Part shown: in pieces, positions 34,768 to 43,453 of the stretch
How positions within the stretch are numbered: position 1 is the first letter of the stretch
How the letters are laid out: each line of letters starts with the position of its first letter
DNA from: Cellulomonas wangsupingiae
Lineage (GTDB): Bacteria > Actinomycetota > Actinomycetes > Actinomycetales > Cellulomonadaceae
NCBI RefSeq assembly: GCF_024508275.1
Contig: NZ_CP101989.1
Location: 2,356,001-2,420,000 of the forward strand
Direction: 5' to 3'
DNA: 64,000 nucleotides
The notes under the pieces: model-generated
What the model was told of the DNA's origin: nothing
Seen by the model: the letters and a program-made list of their open reading frames with translations, nothing else
Database searches by the model: none
Program-made: the position numbers and the translations under genes

Positions 34768-35463
34768 ATGCGCGTCGAACCCCTCGAGCTCGGCACCCGC
34801 CTCCAGCCGTACGTGCCGGTGTGGGACCTACAGCGCGAGATCCACGCCGCCGTCGCGGCCGGCGAGCGCGAAGACACGCTGCTGCTCGTCGAGCACGAGC
34901 CCGTGTACACCGCCGGCAAGCGGACCGCGCGCGCCGACCGGCCGGTCGACGGCACGCCCGTGGTGGACGTCGACCGGGGCGGACGCATCACGTGGCACGG
35001 CCCGGGTCAGCTGGTCGGGTACCCCGTCGTCCGGCTCGCCGAGCCCGTCGACGTCGTGCGGTACGTCCGCGCGCTCGAGGAGGCGCTCATCCGCACGTGC
35101 GCGGACCTGGGCGTCACGGCCGGGCGGGTCGAGGGGCGCAGCGGGGTGTGGCTCCCCGCCGACGACCCCGCGGCCGCCACGGGACCGTCCGTCCCGCGCC
35201 GCGCGCGCAAGGTCGCGGCGATCGGCGTGCGCGTCGCGCGCGGCACGACGATGCACGGCTTCGCGCTGAACTGCACCGCGTCGCTCGACTGGTACGCGCG
35301 GATCGTCCCGTGCGGCATCGACGACGCCGACGTCACGACGCTGTCCGCCGAGGCCGGCCGCGAGGTGACGATCGCCGAGGCGACGCCGCTGGTCGTCGGG
35401 CACCTGCAGGACACGCTCGCGCCGCTGCTGGTGCGCGCCGGAGCGGCGCCCACGACCGCCTGA
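34768..35463 (+). CDS. lipB: Octanoyltransferase
   Basis: LipB moves octanoyl from acyl carrier protein to lipoyl domains such as those of SucB. The 231 residues include the family motifs [30 protein letters not shown], and the C-terminal [21 protein letters not shown] with the catalytic Cys; the Lys is in [10 protein letters not shown]. lipA follows after one opposite-strand gene. Together with lpdA and sucB upstream, this forms a lipoate-dependent metabolism region. Confidence 0.97.
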   Translation: MRVEPLELGTRLQPYVPVWDLQREIHAAVAAGEREDTLLLVEHEPVYTAGKRTARADRPVDGTPVVDVDRGGRITWHGPGQLVGYPVVRLAEPVDVVRYVRALEEALIRTCADLGVTAGRVEGRSGVWLPADDPAAATGPSVPRRARKVAAIGVRVARGTTMHGFALNCTASLDWYARIVPCGIDDADVTTLSAEAGREVTIAEATPLVVGHLQDTLAPLLVRAGAAPTTA

Positions 35464-35473
35464 CGACGGCCGG

Positions 35474-35977
35474 CTACGCCTCGCGCGCGATCAGCCGCAG
35501 GGACCCGGCGACGCCCTGGGCCCACGCACGCACCTCGTCGAGGTCCCGGAAGTCCCCCGCGTCGGCCCGCGTGAGCGCCACCAGCGCACGCTCGGAGATG
35601 TTCAGGCCGTCGCGGTCCAGCCGCCCGGCGAACACCGCGACGTCGCGGGCGCCGACGGTCCGGGCGATGTCGGTCACGTCGTCGGGCACCGTCTCGGGGA
35701 CCGGCGGGTCGCCCACGGGCCCGGACCAGAAGAGCCACACGGGCCGCTCGCGCAGCTGACCGGACTGCCGGTCGACCAGGTCGCGCAGCCCGAGAGCCAG
35801 CCGCCCGACGTACACGGCCGACCCCAGCACGACGGCGTCGTACGGCTCGACGTGCTCGACGTCGTCGGGCTCGATCTCGTCGACCTCGTGGCCCGCGGCG
35901 CGCAGCTGCGCCGCGACCTCGGCCCCCATCTCGCGCGTCGCACCATGCCGCGACGCCACTGTCACCAGGACGCGCAC
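35474..35977 (-). CDS. Flavodoxin-domain protein (HemG-like)
   Basis: A 167-residue flavodoxin-like protein. The FMN phosphate loop is VASRHGATREMG, and DAVVLGSAVYVGRLALGLRDLVDR matches the HemG/BdbR type of flavodoxin. It resembles menaquinone-dependent protoporphyrinogen oxidase HemG, but no haem genes are nearby, so that activity is not claimed. The GTG at 35977 begins VRVLVTVAS. It separates lipB from lipA on the opposite strand. Confidence 0.85.
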   Translation of the reverse strand: MRVLVTVASRHGATREMGAEVAAQLRAAGHEVDEIEPDDVEHVEPYDAVVLGSAVYVGRLALGLRDLVDRQSGQLRERPVWLFWSGPVGDPPVPETVPDDVTDIARTVGARDVAVFAGRLDRDGLNISERALVALTRADAGDFRDLDEVRAWAQGVAGSLRLIAREA

Positions 35978-36134
35978 CGCGCCACCTCCTCCGGGCCGCC
36001 GGCCGTCGTTGGACCGCAGACCCCCCGCGGGTCCGGCCGGCTGCTCACCAGCCTGGCCCCGGATCGCCGCCCGCGCGCGGGACGGAGGTCCCCGTCACAC
36101 CCCGGGGGCAGGGACGGCCCATGACCAGCGGGGT

Positions 36135-36140
36135 TAGTCT
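36135..36140 (+). promoter_or_regulatory. -10 element of lipA (TAGTCT)
   Basis: TAGTCT ends six bases before the GTG of lipA. The remaining part of the 35978-36134 gap shows no other recognisable site. Confidence 0.55.
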
Positions 36141-36146
36141 GGCGCG

Positions 36147-37160
36147 GTGACGATCGCACCCGAGGGACGACGCATGCTCCGGGTGGAGGCGCGCAACGCC
36201 GCCACCCCGATCGAGAAGAAGCCGGAGTGGATCCGCACGCGGGCGACCACGGGCCCGGAGTACAGCGAGCTCAAGGGCCTCGTCCGCCGCGAGGGCCTGC
36301 ACACCGTGTGCGAGGAAGCGGGCTGCCCCAACATCTTCGAGTGCTGGGAGGACCGCGAGGCGACGTTCCTCATCGGTGGCGACCAGTGCACCCGGCGGTG
36401 CGACTTCTGCCAGATCGACACGGGCAAGCCCGCCGACTTCGACGCCGACGAGCCGCGCCGCGTGGCCGAGTCGGTGCAGGCGATGGGCCTGAAGTACTCG
36501 ACGGTCACCGGTGTCGCGCGCGACGACCTCGCCGACGGCGGGGCGTGGCTGTACGCGGAGACCGTCCGCCAGATCCACGCGCTGAACCCCGGCACGGGCG
36601 TCGAGCTGCTGATCCCCGACTTCAACGCGACCCCCGAGCTGCTGGACGTCGTCAACGAGTCCCGACCCGAGGTGCTGGCGCACAACCTGGAGACGGTGCC
36701 GCGCATCTTCAAGCAGATCCGCCCGGGCTTCCGCTACGAGCGCTCGCTGTCGGTGATCACCCGCGCCCGCGAGGCCGGGCTGGTCACCAAGTCGAACCTC
36801 ATCCTCGGCATGGGCGAGACGACCGAGGAGGTCGTGGAGGCGCTGCGCGACCTGCACGACGCGGGGTGCGACCTCATCACCATCACGCAGTACCTGCGGC
36901 CCTCCGTGCGCCACCACCCCGTCGCCCGGTGGGTCCGGCCCGAGGAGTTCGTCGAGCTGTCCGACGAGGCCGAGCGCATCGGCTTCCTCGGGGTCATGTC
37001 CGGCCCGCTGGTGCGCTCGTCGTACCGGGCCGGTCGGCTCTGGGGCCAGGCCATGCGTCGGCGCGGCCTGCCGATCCCCGCGGCGCTCGCGCACCTGGGC
37101 GAGCCGACGACGGCCCGCCAGGAGGCGTCCTCGCTCCTGGCCCGCACGCCCGTCGGCTGA
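36147..37160 (+). CDS. lipA: Lipoyl synthase
   Basis: LipA inserts two sulfurs into octanoyl chains on lipoyl domains. It is a radical SAM enzyme with two [4Fe-4S] clusters: the auxiliary cluster ligands Cys55, Cys60 and Cys66 ([12 protein letters not shown]) and the SAM cluster ligands Cys81, Cys85 and Cys88 (CTRRCDFCQ). The conserved C-terminal Ser ligand lies in the VRSSYRAG segment. The 337 residues are full length. Cluster supply by ErpA is plausible. A strong hairpin follows. Confidence 0.98.
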   Translation: MTIAPEGRRMLRVEARNAATPIEKKPEWIRTRATTGPEYSELKGLVRREGLHTVCEEAGCPNIFECWEDREATFLIGGDQCTRRCDFCQIDTGKPADFDADEPRRVAESVQAMGLKYSTVTGVARDDLADGGAWLYAETVRQIHALNPGTGVELLIPDFNATPELLDVVNESRPEVLAHNLETVPRIFKQIRPGFRYERSLSVITRAREAGLVTKSNLILGMGETTEEVVEALRDLHDAGCDLITITQYLRPSVRHHPVARWVRPEEFVELSDEAERIGFLGVMSGPLVRSSYRAGRLWGQAMRRRGLPIPAALAHLGEPTTARQEASSLLARTPVG

Positions 37161-37177
37161 GCCGCGCGCGGCGCCGC

Positions 37178-37211
37178 AGCGGGTGCACGCCGACGGCGGC
37201 GTGCGCCCGCT
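37178..37211. terminator. Terminator after lipA
   Basis: A 15-base-pair stem with one G-U pair and an ACGG loop lies between lipA and the -10 of the DUF4191 gene (TAGACT, 37222-37227). Confidence 0.75.
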
Positions 37212-37235
37212 CCGGCGCCGGTAGACTCCCGCCTC

Positions 37236-37976
37236 ATGGCACGCGAGCGCTCCACGGCCCCGCAGGGCTCGGCCCACGGCACGGCGAAGGACACCGGCAA
37301 GGTCAAGAAGACCCGCTGGTACCACCAGGTCTGGCAGGCCTACAAGATCACGCGGCAGTCCGACCCCGCGGTGACGTGGATCATGCTCGGGGTCTTCGTC
37401 GCCATCGTGGCGATCGGCGTCGTCGTCGGCCTGCTGCTCGACCAGCTCGTGTACGTCCTGGTGCTGAGCGTGCCGTTCGCCCTCATGGGCGGCATGTTCG
37501 TGCTCGCTCGCCGCGCCGAGACCGCCGCCTACACCCGCATCGAGGGCCAGCCGGGTGCCGCTCTGGCCGCCCTGGGCACGCTGCGTCGCGGCTGGACGTT
37601 CACGCAGGAGCCCGTCGCCGCCGACCCCCGCACGCAGGACCTCGTGTTCCGCGGCGTGGGCCGCCCCGGTGTGGTGCTGGTGGGCGAAGGGCCCTCGCAC
37701 CGCATCGGCAAGCTGCTCGAGGCCGAGCGCAAGCGCACGGCGCGCGTGGTGTCCGGCGCGCCGATCCACCTCATCCAGGTGGGCGACGGCGAGGGTCAGG
37801 TCCCGCTGCGTCGGCTCCCCCGCACCGTCACGAAGCTCAAGCCGCAGCTCACCAAGGACGAGGTCGCCGTGGTGCTGCGCCGGGTCACGTCCCTGGGCGC
37901 GGCGCGGCTGCCCGTGCCCAAGGGCATCGACCCGATGCGTGCCCGCCCGGACCGCAAGGGCATGCGCGGCCGCTGA
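37236..37976 (+). CDS. DUF4191 membrane protein
   Basis: A 246-residue actinobacterial protein with a polar N-terminus (about 45 residues), two close transmembrane helices (about 50-68 and 72-90) and a C-terminal soluble domain (GRPGVVLVGEGPSHRIGKLL, VPLRRLPRTVTKLKPQLTKDE). This is the DUF4191 pattern, generally found right after lipA in actinobacteria. Function unknown. Its stop directly abuts the stop of the convergent RDD gene. Confidence 0.87.
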   Translation: MARERSTAPQGSAHGTAKDTGKVKKTRWYHQVWQAYKITRQSDPAVTWIMLGVFVAIVAIGVVVGLLLDQLVYVLVLSVPFALMGGMFVLARRAETAAYTRIEGQPGAALAALGTLRRGWTFTQEPVAADPRTQDLVFRGVGRPGVVLVGEGPSHRIGKLLEAERKRTARVVSGAPIHLIQVGDGEGQVPLRRLPRTVTKLKPQLTKDEVAVVLRRVTSLGAARLPVPKGIDPMRARPDRKGMRGR

Positions 37977-38480
37977 TCAGCGGCGGACGATGACCGTGCC
38001 GGCGGCGCGGTCGTGCAGCCCGCGGCCGTCGCCGTCCCAGACCGCGGCGGGCAGGACGAGGCACAGCAGCAGCGCCCGCAGCAGGCTCTGGACGAACCCC
38101 GGCGCCCTGGGCGGCACCGACGCGCCGGCCGTGGAGCCACCACCGACGACCGGTCGCACCTGCAGGCCCAGCAGGCGGTGCCCGAGCGTGTGACCCAGCG
38201 TCGCCACCAGCACGAGGTTCTCGACGGCGAACACGGCCAGGGTGCCCAGCGCGTCACCGCGCAGCAGGAACGGGCCGTCGGCGCGGACCGGGAGCAGCAC
38301 CGCCGCGACGGCGAGGCACGCCACCCAGTCGACCGCGAGCGCGGCGACCCGGCGCCCCAGGCGCGCCATGGACCCGGGACCCGTCGGCGGCAGGCCGAGC
38401 CGTGCGCCTCGGGGCGAACCGTCGTCGTGACCTCCCGGGCCGCCCTCGAGCCAGGAGCCCACCGAGTCGCGCGTCGCCAT
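37977..38480 (-). CDS. RDD family membrane protein
   Basis: A 167-residue protein with an RDD-type membrane domain: ARLGRRVAALAVDWVACLAVAAVLL is the first helix with conserved Arg and Asp, TLGHTLGHRLLGLQVRPV follows the second, and a C-terminal DGDGRGLHDRAAGTVIV closes the domain. Family function is unclear, with some members implicated in Na+/H+ or compatible-solute transport. The ATG at 38480 is seven bases from a TACCCT hexamer (38488-38493). The arrangement lipA, DUF4191, RDD, glnA is conserved in Micrococcales. Confidence 0.87.
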   Translation of the reverse strand: MATRDSVGSWLEGGPGGHDDGSPRGARLGLPPTGPGSMARLGRRVAALAVDWVACLAVAAVLLPVRADGPFLLRGDALGTLAVFAVENLVLVATLGHTLGHRLLGLQVRPVVGGGSTAGASVPPRAPGFVQSLLRALLLCLVLPAAVWDGDGRGLHDRAAGTVIVRR

Positions 38481-38559
38481 GCGTCCCAGGGTACGTGCGC
38501 CACCCGTACGGGCCGACACACGCGTCATGTCGTGCGATCGTTACCTCGCACACCGCCCC

Positions 38560-38597
38560 GTAACGTCCCGGAAACAGTGGTGGCACGGCAGGGAAAC
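38560..38597 (+). promoter_or_regulatory. GlnR-type box upstream of glnA
   Basis: Four half-sites occur at regular six-base spacing: GTAAC (38560-38564), GAAAC (38571-38575), GGCAC (38582-38586) and GAAAC (38593-38597). This matches the published actinobacterial GlnR pattern gTnAC-n6-GaAAC repeated twice. A TAGCCT -10 follows at 38608-38613, so a bound activator would sit at about -15 to -55. Confidence 0.72.
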
Positions 38598-38607
38598 GCC
38601 ATGCTCC

Positions 38608-38613
38608 TAGCCT
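38608..38613 (+). promoter_or_regulatory. -10 element of glnA (TAGCCT)
   Basis: TAGCCT lies 10 bases after the GlnR-type box and about 45 bases before the glnA ATG, leaving a short 5' leader. Confidence 0.5.
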
Positions 38614-38658
38614 CGCTCTGCCCGGGACGACCGGGCACCATCGACCGAGGAGCAGCGG

Positions 38659-40083
38659 ATGTTCACCAAGCCGGAGGAAGTCCTGGCGTTCATCAAGAGC
38701 GAGGACGTCAAGTTCGTCGACGTGCGGTTCTGCGACCTGCCGGGCGTGATGCAGCACTTCAACGTGCCGGCCGGCTCGCTCGACGCGGACTTCTTCACCG
38801 ACGGCCAGATGTTCGACGGCTCGTCGATCCGTGGCTTCCAGGCGATCCACGAGTCCGACATGAAGCTGATCCCGGACCTGACGACGGCGTACGTCGACCC
38901 GTTCCGCACGGAGACGACGCTCAACATCAACTTCCACATCGTCGACCCGTACACCGACGAGCCCTACAGCCGCGACCCGCGCCAGGTCGCCGCCAAGGCC
39001 GAGGCGTACCTCAAGTCGACCGGCATCGCGGACACCGCGTTCTTCGCGCCCGAGGCCGAGTTCTACATCTTCGACGACATCCGGTTCCAGACCCGCCAGG
39101 ACGCGTCGTTCTACTACATCGACTCCATCGAGGGCGCGTGGAACACGGGCCGCAAGGAGGAGGGTGGCAACCTCGGGCACAAGACGCCCTACAAGGGTGG
39201 CTACTTCCCCGTGCCGCCGGTCGACCACTTCGCCGACCTGCGCGACCAGATCTCGCTGCAGCTCGACGCGCTGGGCTTCCAGGTCGAGCGCGCCCACCAC
39301 GAGGTCGGCACGGCCGGACAGGCGGAGATCAACTACCGCTTCGACACGCTCGGCAAGTCGGCCGACAAGGTGCAGCTCTTCAAGTACGTCGTGAAGAACG
39401 TCGCGCACGAGAACGGCCGCACGGCGACCTTCATGCCGAAGCCGCTCTTCGGTGACAACGGCTCGGGCATGCACGTGCACCAGTCGCTGTGGAAGGACGG
39501 CGAGCCGCTGTTCTTCGACGAGAAGGGCTACGGGGGCCTGTCCGACATGGCCCGCTGGTACATCGGCGGCCTGCTGAAGCACGCGCCCGCGCTGCTGGCG
39601 TTCACCAACCCGACGGTGAACTCCTACCACCGCCTGGTGCCCGGGTTCGAGGCGCCGGTCAACCTGGTCTACTCGGCCCGCAACCGCTCCGCGTGCATCC
39701 GCATCCCGGTGACGGGGTCGAACCCCAAGGCCAAGCGCATCGAGTTCCGCGTGCCCGACCCGTCGTCGAACCCGTACCTGGCGTTCGCGGCCATGCTCAT
39801 GGCAGGCCTCGACGGCATCCAGAACCGGATCGAGCCGCCGGACCCGATCGACAAGGACCTGTACGAGCTGCCCCCCGAGGAGCACGCGCTCATCCAGCAG
39901 GTCCCGGGCTCGCTGTCCGAGGTCCTCGACAACCTCGAGGCCGACCACGACTGGCTCACGGCCGGCAACGTCTTCACGCCGGACCTCATCCAGACGTGGA
40001 TCGACTACAAGCGCACGGCAGAGGTCGACCCGATCCGGCTGCGTCCGCACCCGCACGAGTTCGAGCTCTACTACGACTGCTGA
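38659..40083 (+). CDS. glnA: Glutamine synthetase type I (GlnA1)
   Basis: GlnA makes glutamine from glutamate and ammonia. The 474 residues are the GSI-beta type. Catalytic motifs include [31 protein letters not shown], and NRSACIRIP. The adenylylation loop [11 protein letters not shown] carries Tyr402, the residue GlnE modifies. GAGGAG six bases before the ATG is a strong ribosome site. Expected regulation is double: GlnR at the promoter and GlnE on the protein. Confidence 0.98.
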   Translation: MFTKPEEVLAFIKSEDVKFVDVRFCDLPGVMQHFNVPAGSLDADFFTDGQMFDGSSIRGFQAIHESDMKLIPDLTTAYVDPFRTETTLNINFHIVDPYTDEPYSRDPRQVAAKAEAYLKSTGIADTAFFAPEAEFYIFDDIRFQTRQDASFYYIDSIEGAWNTGRKEEGGNLGHKTPYKGGYFPVPPVDHFADLRDQISLQLDALGFQVERAHHEVGTAGQAEINYRFDTLGKSADKVQLFKYVVKNVAHENGRTATFMPKPLFGDNGSGMHVHQSLWKDGEPLFFDEKGYGGLSDMARWYIGGLLKHAPALLAFTNPTVNSYHRLVPGFEAPVNLVYSARNRSACIRIPVTGSNPKAKRIEFRVPDPSSNPYLAFAAMLMAGLDGIQNRIEPPDPIDKDLYELPPEEHALIQQVPGSLSEVLDNLEADHDWLTAGNVFTPDLIQTWIDYKRTAEVDPIRLRPHPHEFELYYDC

Positions 40084-40109
40084 TCGGCTGCTCCCGATCA
40101 GTGAGGCAC

Positions 40110-40139
40110 CGAGGGGCGTCCCGTCAGGGGCGCCCCTCG
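40110..40139. terminator. Terminator after glnA
   Basis: A 13-base-pair stem with one G-U pair and a GTCA loop lies about 27 bases after the glnA stop. Confidence 0.78.
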
Positions 40140-40201
40140 TGGCGTGTCCGGCGCCCGTGCAGGCGGCGACGACGGACATCCCCTGCCACGCGCGTCGGAG
40201 C

Positions 40202-40810
40202 TCACGCCCTCGCGTCGGGTCGGCCGGCACCGTCCGGCCGGCGCCCGTCGTCGACACCGGGCCGCATCCCGGCCAGCACGATGTCGACCATCCGGGGCAC
40301 CAGGTCGGGCACGTCGCGCGCCACGGGCTCGGGCAGCGGACGGGTGATCAGCCCGATGCCGAGCACGAGGTCGAGCGGTTCCAGGTCATGGCGGACCAGG
40401 CCGGCGGCGCGTGCGGCACCCAGCAGGTCACCCACCCCCGCGAGCGTCGTGGTCTGCGCCGCGCGCACGTGCGCGGACATGTCGTCCGTGAGGTGCTCGG
40501 TCAGCGCGGCTGACAGGGCCCCCAGGTCGAGCTGGACGAGCCGGCGGACGTACGCGTGCCAGGCTGCTTCCGGCTCGTCGGACATGCGGTCCAGCGCCTC
40601 GTCGGCCGCCGCGTGCACGTCGTCCAGGATGGCGAGGGCCACCTCCTCGGCCAGAACGGCCCGCGAGGAGAAGTTGCGGTACAGCGTCGCGATGCCCACG
40701 TCGGCCGCCTCGGCGACTGCGTCGAGGGCGATGTCGCTGCCGTGCAGCGCGAACAGGTGCCGGGCCGCGCGGATGAGCGCGGCACGACGACGCGCTGCGT
40801 CCGCCCGCAT
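40202..40810 (-). CDS. TetR family transcriptional regulator
   Basis: A 202-residue TetR protein. The DNA-binding N-terminus is RRRAALIRAARHLFALHG with the recognition helix IALDAVAEAADVGIATLYRNF; the C-terminal ligand domain is divergent. The ATG at 40810 fits the family's usual start. An ATG at 40849 with a better GGAGGT ribosome site would add 13 residues, so the true start is uncertain. It is divergent from the membrane permease gene, its likely target. Confidence 0.9.
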   Translation of the reverse strand: MRADAARRRAALIRAARHLFALHGSDIALDAVAEAADVGIATLYRNFSSRAVLAEEVALAILDDVHAAADEALDRMSDEPEAAWHAYVRRLVQLDLGALSAALTEHLTDDMSAHVRAAQTTTLAGVGDLLGAARAAGLVRHDLEPLDLVLGIGLITRPLPEPVARDVPDLVPRMVDIVLAGMRPGVDDGRRPDGAGRPDARA

Positions 40811-40877
40811 GTCTCCCCCTCGGTGTGACGATGCCCACGAGCGGGGCATTCCGACACCTCCAGCCTAACCGGAGGGC

Positions 40878-40912
40878 TATCATCCACATAAGCGGACGGT
40901 CATCCTCCGCTT
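40878..40912 (+). promoter_or_regulatory. Promoter and candidate TetR operator of the permease gene
   Basis: TATCAT (40878-40883) is a -10-like hexamer. Immediately after it is an inverted repeat AAGCGGA (40890-40896) and TCCGCTT (40906-40912) with a nine-base spacer, placed where a repressor would block initiation. Confidence 0.5.
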
Positions 40913-40931
40913 GTCCCGGATGAAGGAACTC

Positions 40932-41975
40932 ATGACTGCGACGACCGAGCTCGCCCCCGCCCTGCGCGACCCTGAGGGCGAGGTCGCGCCCCCGCGCAAG
41001 CGCAAGCAGCTGACCACACTCGTCGGCATGACCGTCGCGCTCGGCGCGGTCCTGGCCGCGCTGCTGGCCATCTTCATCCTCCCGTCGCTGAAGAGCGGGC
41101 CGACCGACCTGCCGGTCGGGCTCGTCGGGTCCTCGCAGGAGGCCGACCGCTTCGAGGAGGCGTTGACGGCCTCCGCGCCCGGCGCCTACCACGTCCAGGA
41201 GTTCACCGACCAGGCGGCGCTGGTCGAGGCGGTGCGCGGGCGCGAGGTCGTCGGCGGCTTCGTCGTCGGGCCCAACGGTGTCCACAGCGTCGTCGCGTCC
41301 GCCGGTGGCGGCGCCATCGCGCAGTCCGTCTCCTCCACCGCGCAGGCCATCGGCACCGCGATGGGCGTCCCCGTCACGACCGCCGACGTCGTCGCGCTGC
41401 CGACCACCGACCCGTCGGGCATCGGCATCGGCGGCCTGGCGTTCCCGCTCGTGTTCGGCGGCATCGTGCCCGTCGTCGCGTTCCGGACCGCCTTCGCGCG
41501 CAGCAACACCTGGAAGCTCATCGGCCTGCTCACCTTCTCCGTGGTCGGCGGCCTCGTCGTCGCCGCCGTGCTGCGGTTCGGCTTCGGCAGCATCGACTCC
41601 GCGTTCCTGCCGGTCGCCGGGGCCATGGCACTGGGGATCGCCGCCATGGCGTTCCCGCTCACCGGGCTCCAGGAGGCCTTCGGCGGCAAGGGGTTCACGA
41701 TCGGCGCGATGTCGATGATGTTCCTCGGCAACCCGTTCGCGGGCATCGCCACCACCGCCGCCTGGCTGCCGTCCGGGCTCGGGGCGTTCGGGCAGGTCCT
41801 GCCTCCCGGGGCGACCGGCACCCTCGTCCGCTCGGTCGCGTACTTCGGTGGCACGGGCGGTCTGACCGCCGGTCTCACGCTCGGTGCGTGGGTCGTCGTC
41901 GGGCTCGCGGTCCACGCGATCGGCACGCGTCGCACGCGGCAGGCACCCACCGCCCTCGAGCCCGCCGTCGCCTGA
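40932..41975 (+). CDS. ABC-2/YhgE-type membrane permease (TetR-linked)
   Basis: A 347-residue protein with one N-terminal helix (TLVGMTVALGAVLAALLAIFIL), an extracellular domain of about 110 residues and five C-terminal helices. This is the layout of YhgE/Pip- or DUF3533-like permeases, often annotated as ABC-2 exporters. No ATPase gene is adjacent. The ATG at 40932 is preceded by AAGGA at four bases; an ATG at 40920 is an alternative. Divergence from a TetR gene suggests an inducible efflux function. The substrate is unknown. Confidence 0.75.
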   Translation: MTATTELAPALRDPEGEVAPPRKRKQLTTLVGMTVALGAVLAALLAIFILPSLKSGPTDLPVGLVGSSQEADRFEEALTASAPGAYHVQEFTDQAALVEAVRGREVVGGFVVGPNGVHSVVASAGGGAIAQSVSSTAQAIGTAMGVPVTTADVVALPTTDPSGIGIGGLAFPLVFGGIVPVVAFRTAFARSNTWKLIGLLTFSVVGGLVVAAVLRFGFGSIDSAFLPVAGAMALGIAAMAFPLTGLQEAFGGKGFTIGAMSMMFLGNPFAGIATTAAWLPSGLGAFGQVLPPGATGTLVRSVAYFGGTGGLTAGLTLGAWVVVGLAVHAIGTRRTRQAPTALEPAVA

Positions 41976-42111
41976 CGGGTCGGCCCGGCCGCGGCGCTGA
42001 GCGCGTCGCGGCCGGCCGCTTGCGCTGCCCGTCGGCGGCGCCGAGCATGGCCTGGAGGCCCCGCGCGGGGGACGTCACCACGGACGACGGCGTCCGAGGA
42101 CGGAGCGGAGC

Positions 42112-43416
42112 ATGCGCAGGCTCGACCTACGTCAGGGATGGGTCGCGACGGGCGGTGTCCTCGCCCTCGCGCTCGGGCTGGCCGCAGGAGGTGCGGACGA
42201 CGCCCGCGGGGGCGAACGCGGCAAGCCCCACCCGCAGCGCGCGAGGAACGTCGTCCTGCTCGTCGGGGACGGGCTGGGCATCGGTGCCCGGGACGCGATC
42301 CGGCTGGCGACCGTGGGGCACGACGGCACGCTGGCGATGGACCAGCTGCGGTACGCGGGCTGGACCCGGACCGACTCTGCGGACCCCGACGAGGCGGTGA
42401 CCGACTCCGCGGCGAGCGCCACGGCGTTCGCCACCGGGGTGCGCACCTACAACGGCGCCGTCGGCGTCGACGCCGACGGGCGACCCGTGACCAGCCTGCT
42501 CGAGCACGCGACCGCGCTGCGGAGGTCCACCGGCCTCGTCACGACGGCACAGGTGACCGACGCGACGCCGGGTGCCTTCGGCGCGCACGTGGCCGACCGC
42601 GCCGACCAGAGCGAGATCGCCCGCCAGCTCGTCGAGGAGTCCAGGCCGCACGTCGTCCTGGGCGGCGGGGAGGACTGGTGGTACCCCGAGGGCGACGAGG
42701 GCGCGTACCCGGACGACCCCGACGACCCGCGCCCCGAGGTCAGCCGCAGCACGCTCGGCAACCTCGTCGACCTCGCCGTCGACAACGGCTACACCTACGT
42801 CAGCACCCCGCAGGAGCTCGCGGCCACGGATGCCGGACGGATCCTCGGCCTGTTCGCCAACGAGGAGATGTTCGAGCAGGCTCCCGAGGGGCAGGGCGAC
42901 GAGTACGCCCCGGTCGTGCCGCTGCGCACCATGACGCAGAAGGCACTCGACGTGCTCTCCGCGGACCGCGACGGCTTCTTCCTGCTCGTCGAGGAGGAGG
43001 GCATCGACGAGATGGCGCACGCCAACAACGCGGGCCTCGCCATCCGCGCCGGTCAGGCGTTCGACGAGACCGTCGCCCTGGTCCGCGACTTCGCGGCGCA
43101 GCGGCGCGACACGCTCGTCGTCGTGGTCGGGGACCACGAGACCGGTGGCCTGGCGGTGGAGAACCTCGACCCCGACGACGAGTCCGGCGACGGTGCGAGC
43201 ACCTCGCCGGAGGTGCTGCAGAGCGGCGAGGACGGGCCGTTCGACATCGCGGGCAGCACGCTGACGTTCACCGTCGACTGGACGACGAGCGGCCACACCG
43301 GTGGTGCGACGCCGCTGACGGCGCAGGGCCCCGGTGCCGAGGAGCTCGCGCGGACGCAGCACAGCACCGACGTGTTCGCGACCATCCTCGCCGCCATGCG
43401 CCACGGTCGCGGCTGA
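42112..43416 (+). CDS. Alkaline phosphatase (PhoA family), secreted
   Basis: A 434-residue phosphatase. It has an N-terminal signal peptide (hydrophobic core about residues 11-26, no lipobox). Metal Asp in LLVGDGLG and the nucleophile Ser99 in VTDSAASATAFATG are clear. DEMAHANN and VVVVGDHETGGL supply further zinc ligands, and a His is present in TTSGHTGGATP. It releases phosphate from organic esters outside the cell. No PhoP-type box was identified in the 136-base gap upstream. Confidence 0.95.
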   Translation: MRRLDLRQGWVATGGVLALALGLAAGGADDARGGERGKPHPQRARNVVLLVGDGLGIGARDAIRLATVGHDGTLAMDQLRYAGWTRTDSADPDEAVTDSAASATAFATGVRTYNGAVGVDADGRPVTSLLEHATALRRSTGLVTTAQVTDATPGAFGAHVADRADQSEIARQLVEESRPHVVLGGGEDWWYPEGDEGAYPDDPDDPRPEVSRSTLGNLVDLAVDNGYTYVSTPQELAATDAGRILGLFANEEMFEQAPEGQGDEYAPVVPLRTMTQKALDVLSADRDGFFLLVEEEGIDEMAHANNAGLAIRAGQAFDETVALVRDFAAQRRDTLVVVVGDHETGGLAVENLDPDDESGDGASTSPEVLQSGEDGPFDIAGSTLTFTVDWTTSGHTGGATPLTAQGPGAEELARTQHSTDVFATILAAMRHGRG

Positions 43417-43453
43417 CCCGGGCGGCGGCTCCCGTACGGGACGCGCCGACGCC

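Noticed and set aside
35474..35977. Protoporphyrinogen oxidase HemG as a firm name
   Set aside because: The flavodoxin similarity is clear but there is no haem gene context and no residue that proves this activity.
37970..37983. CCGCTGATCAGCGG palindrome at the abutting stops of DUF4191 and RDD genes
   Set aside because: It arises from the two back-to-back stop codons and flanking codons and has no promoter context.
43430..43441. TCCCGTACGGGA palindrome between alkaline phosphatase and P450 genes
   Set aside because: It has no loop and is too short to be called a terminator or operator with any confidence.
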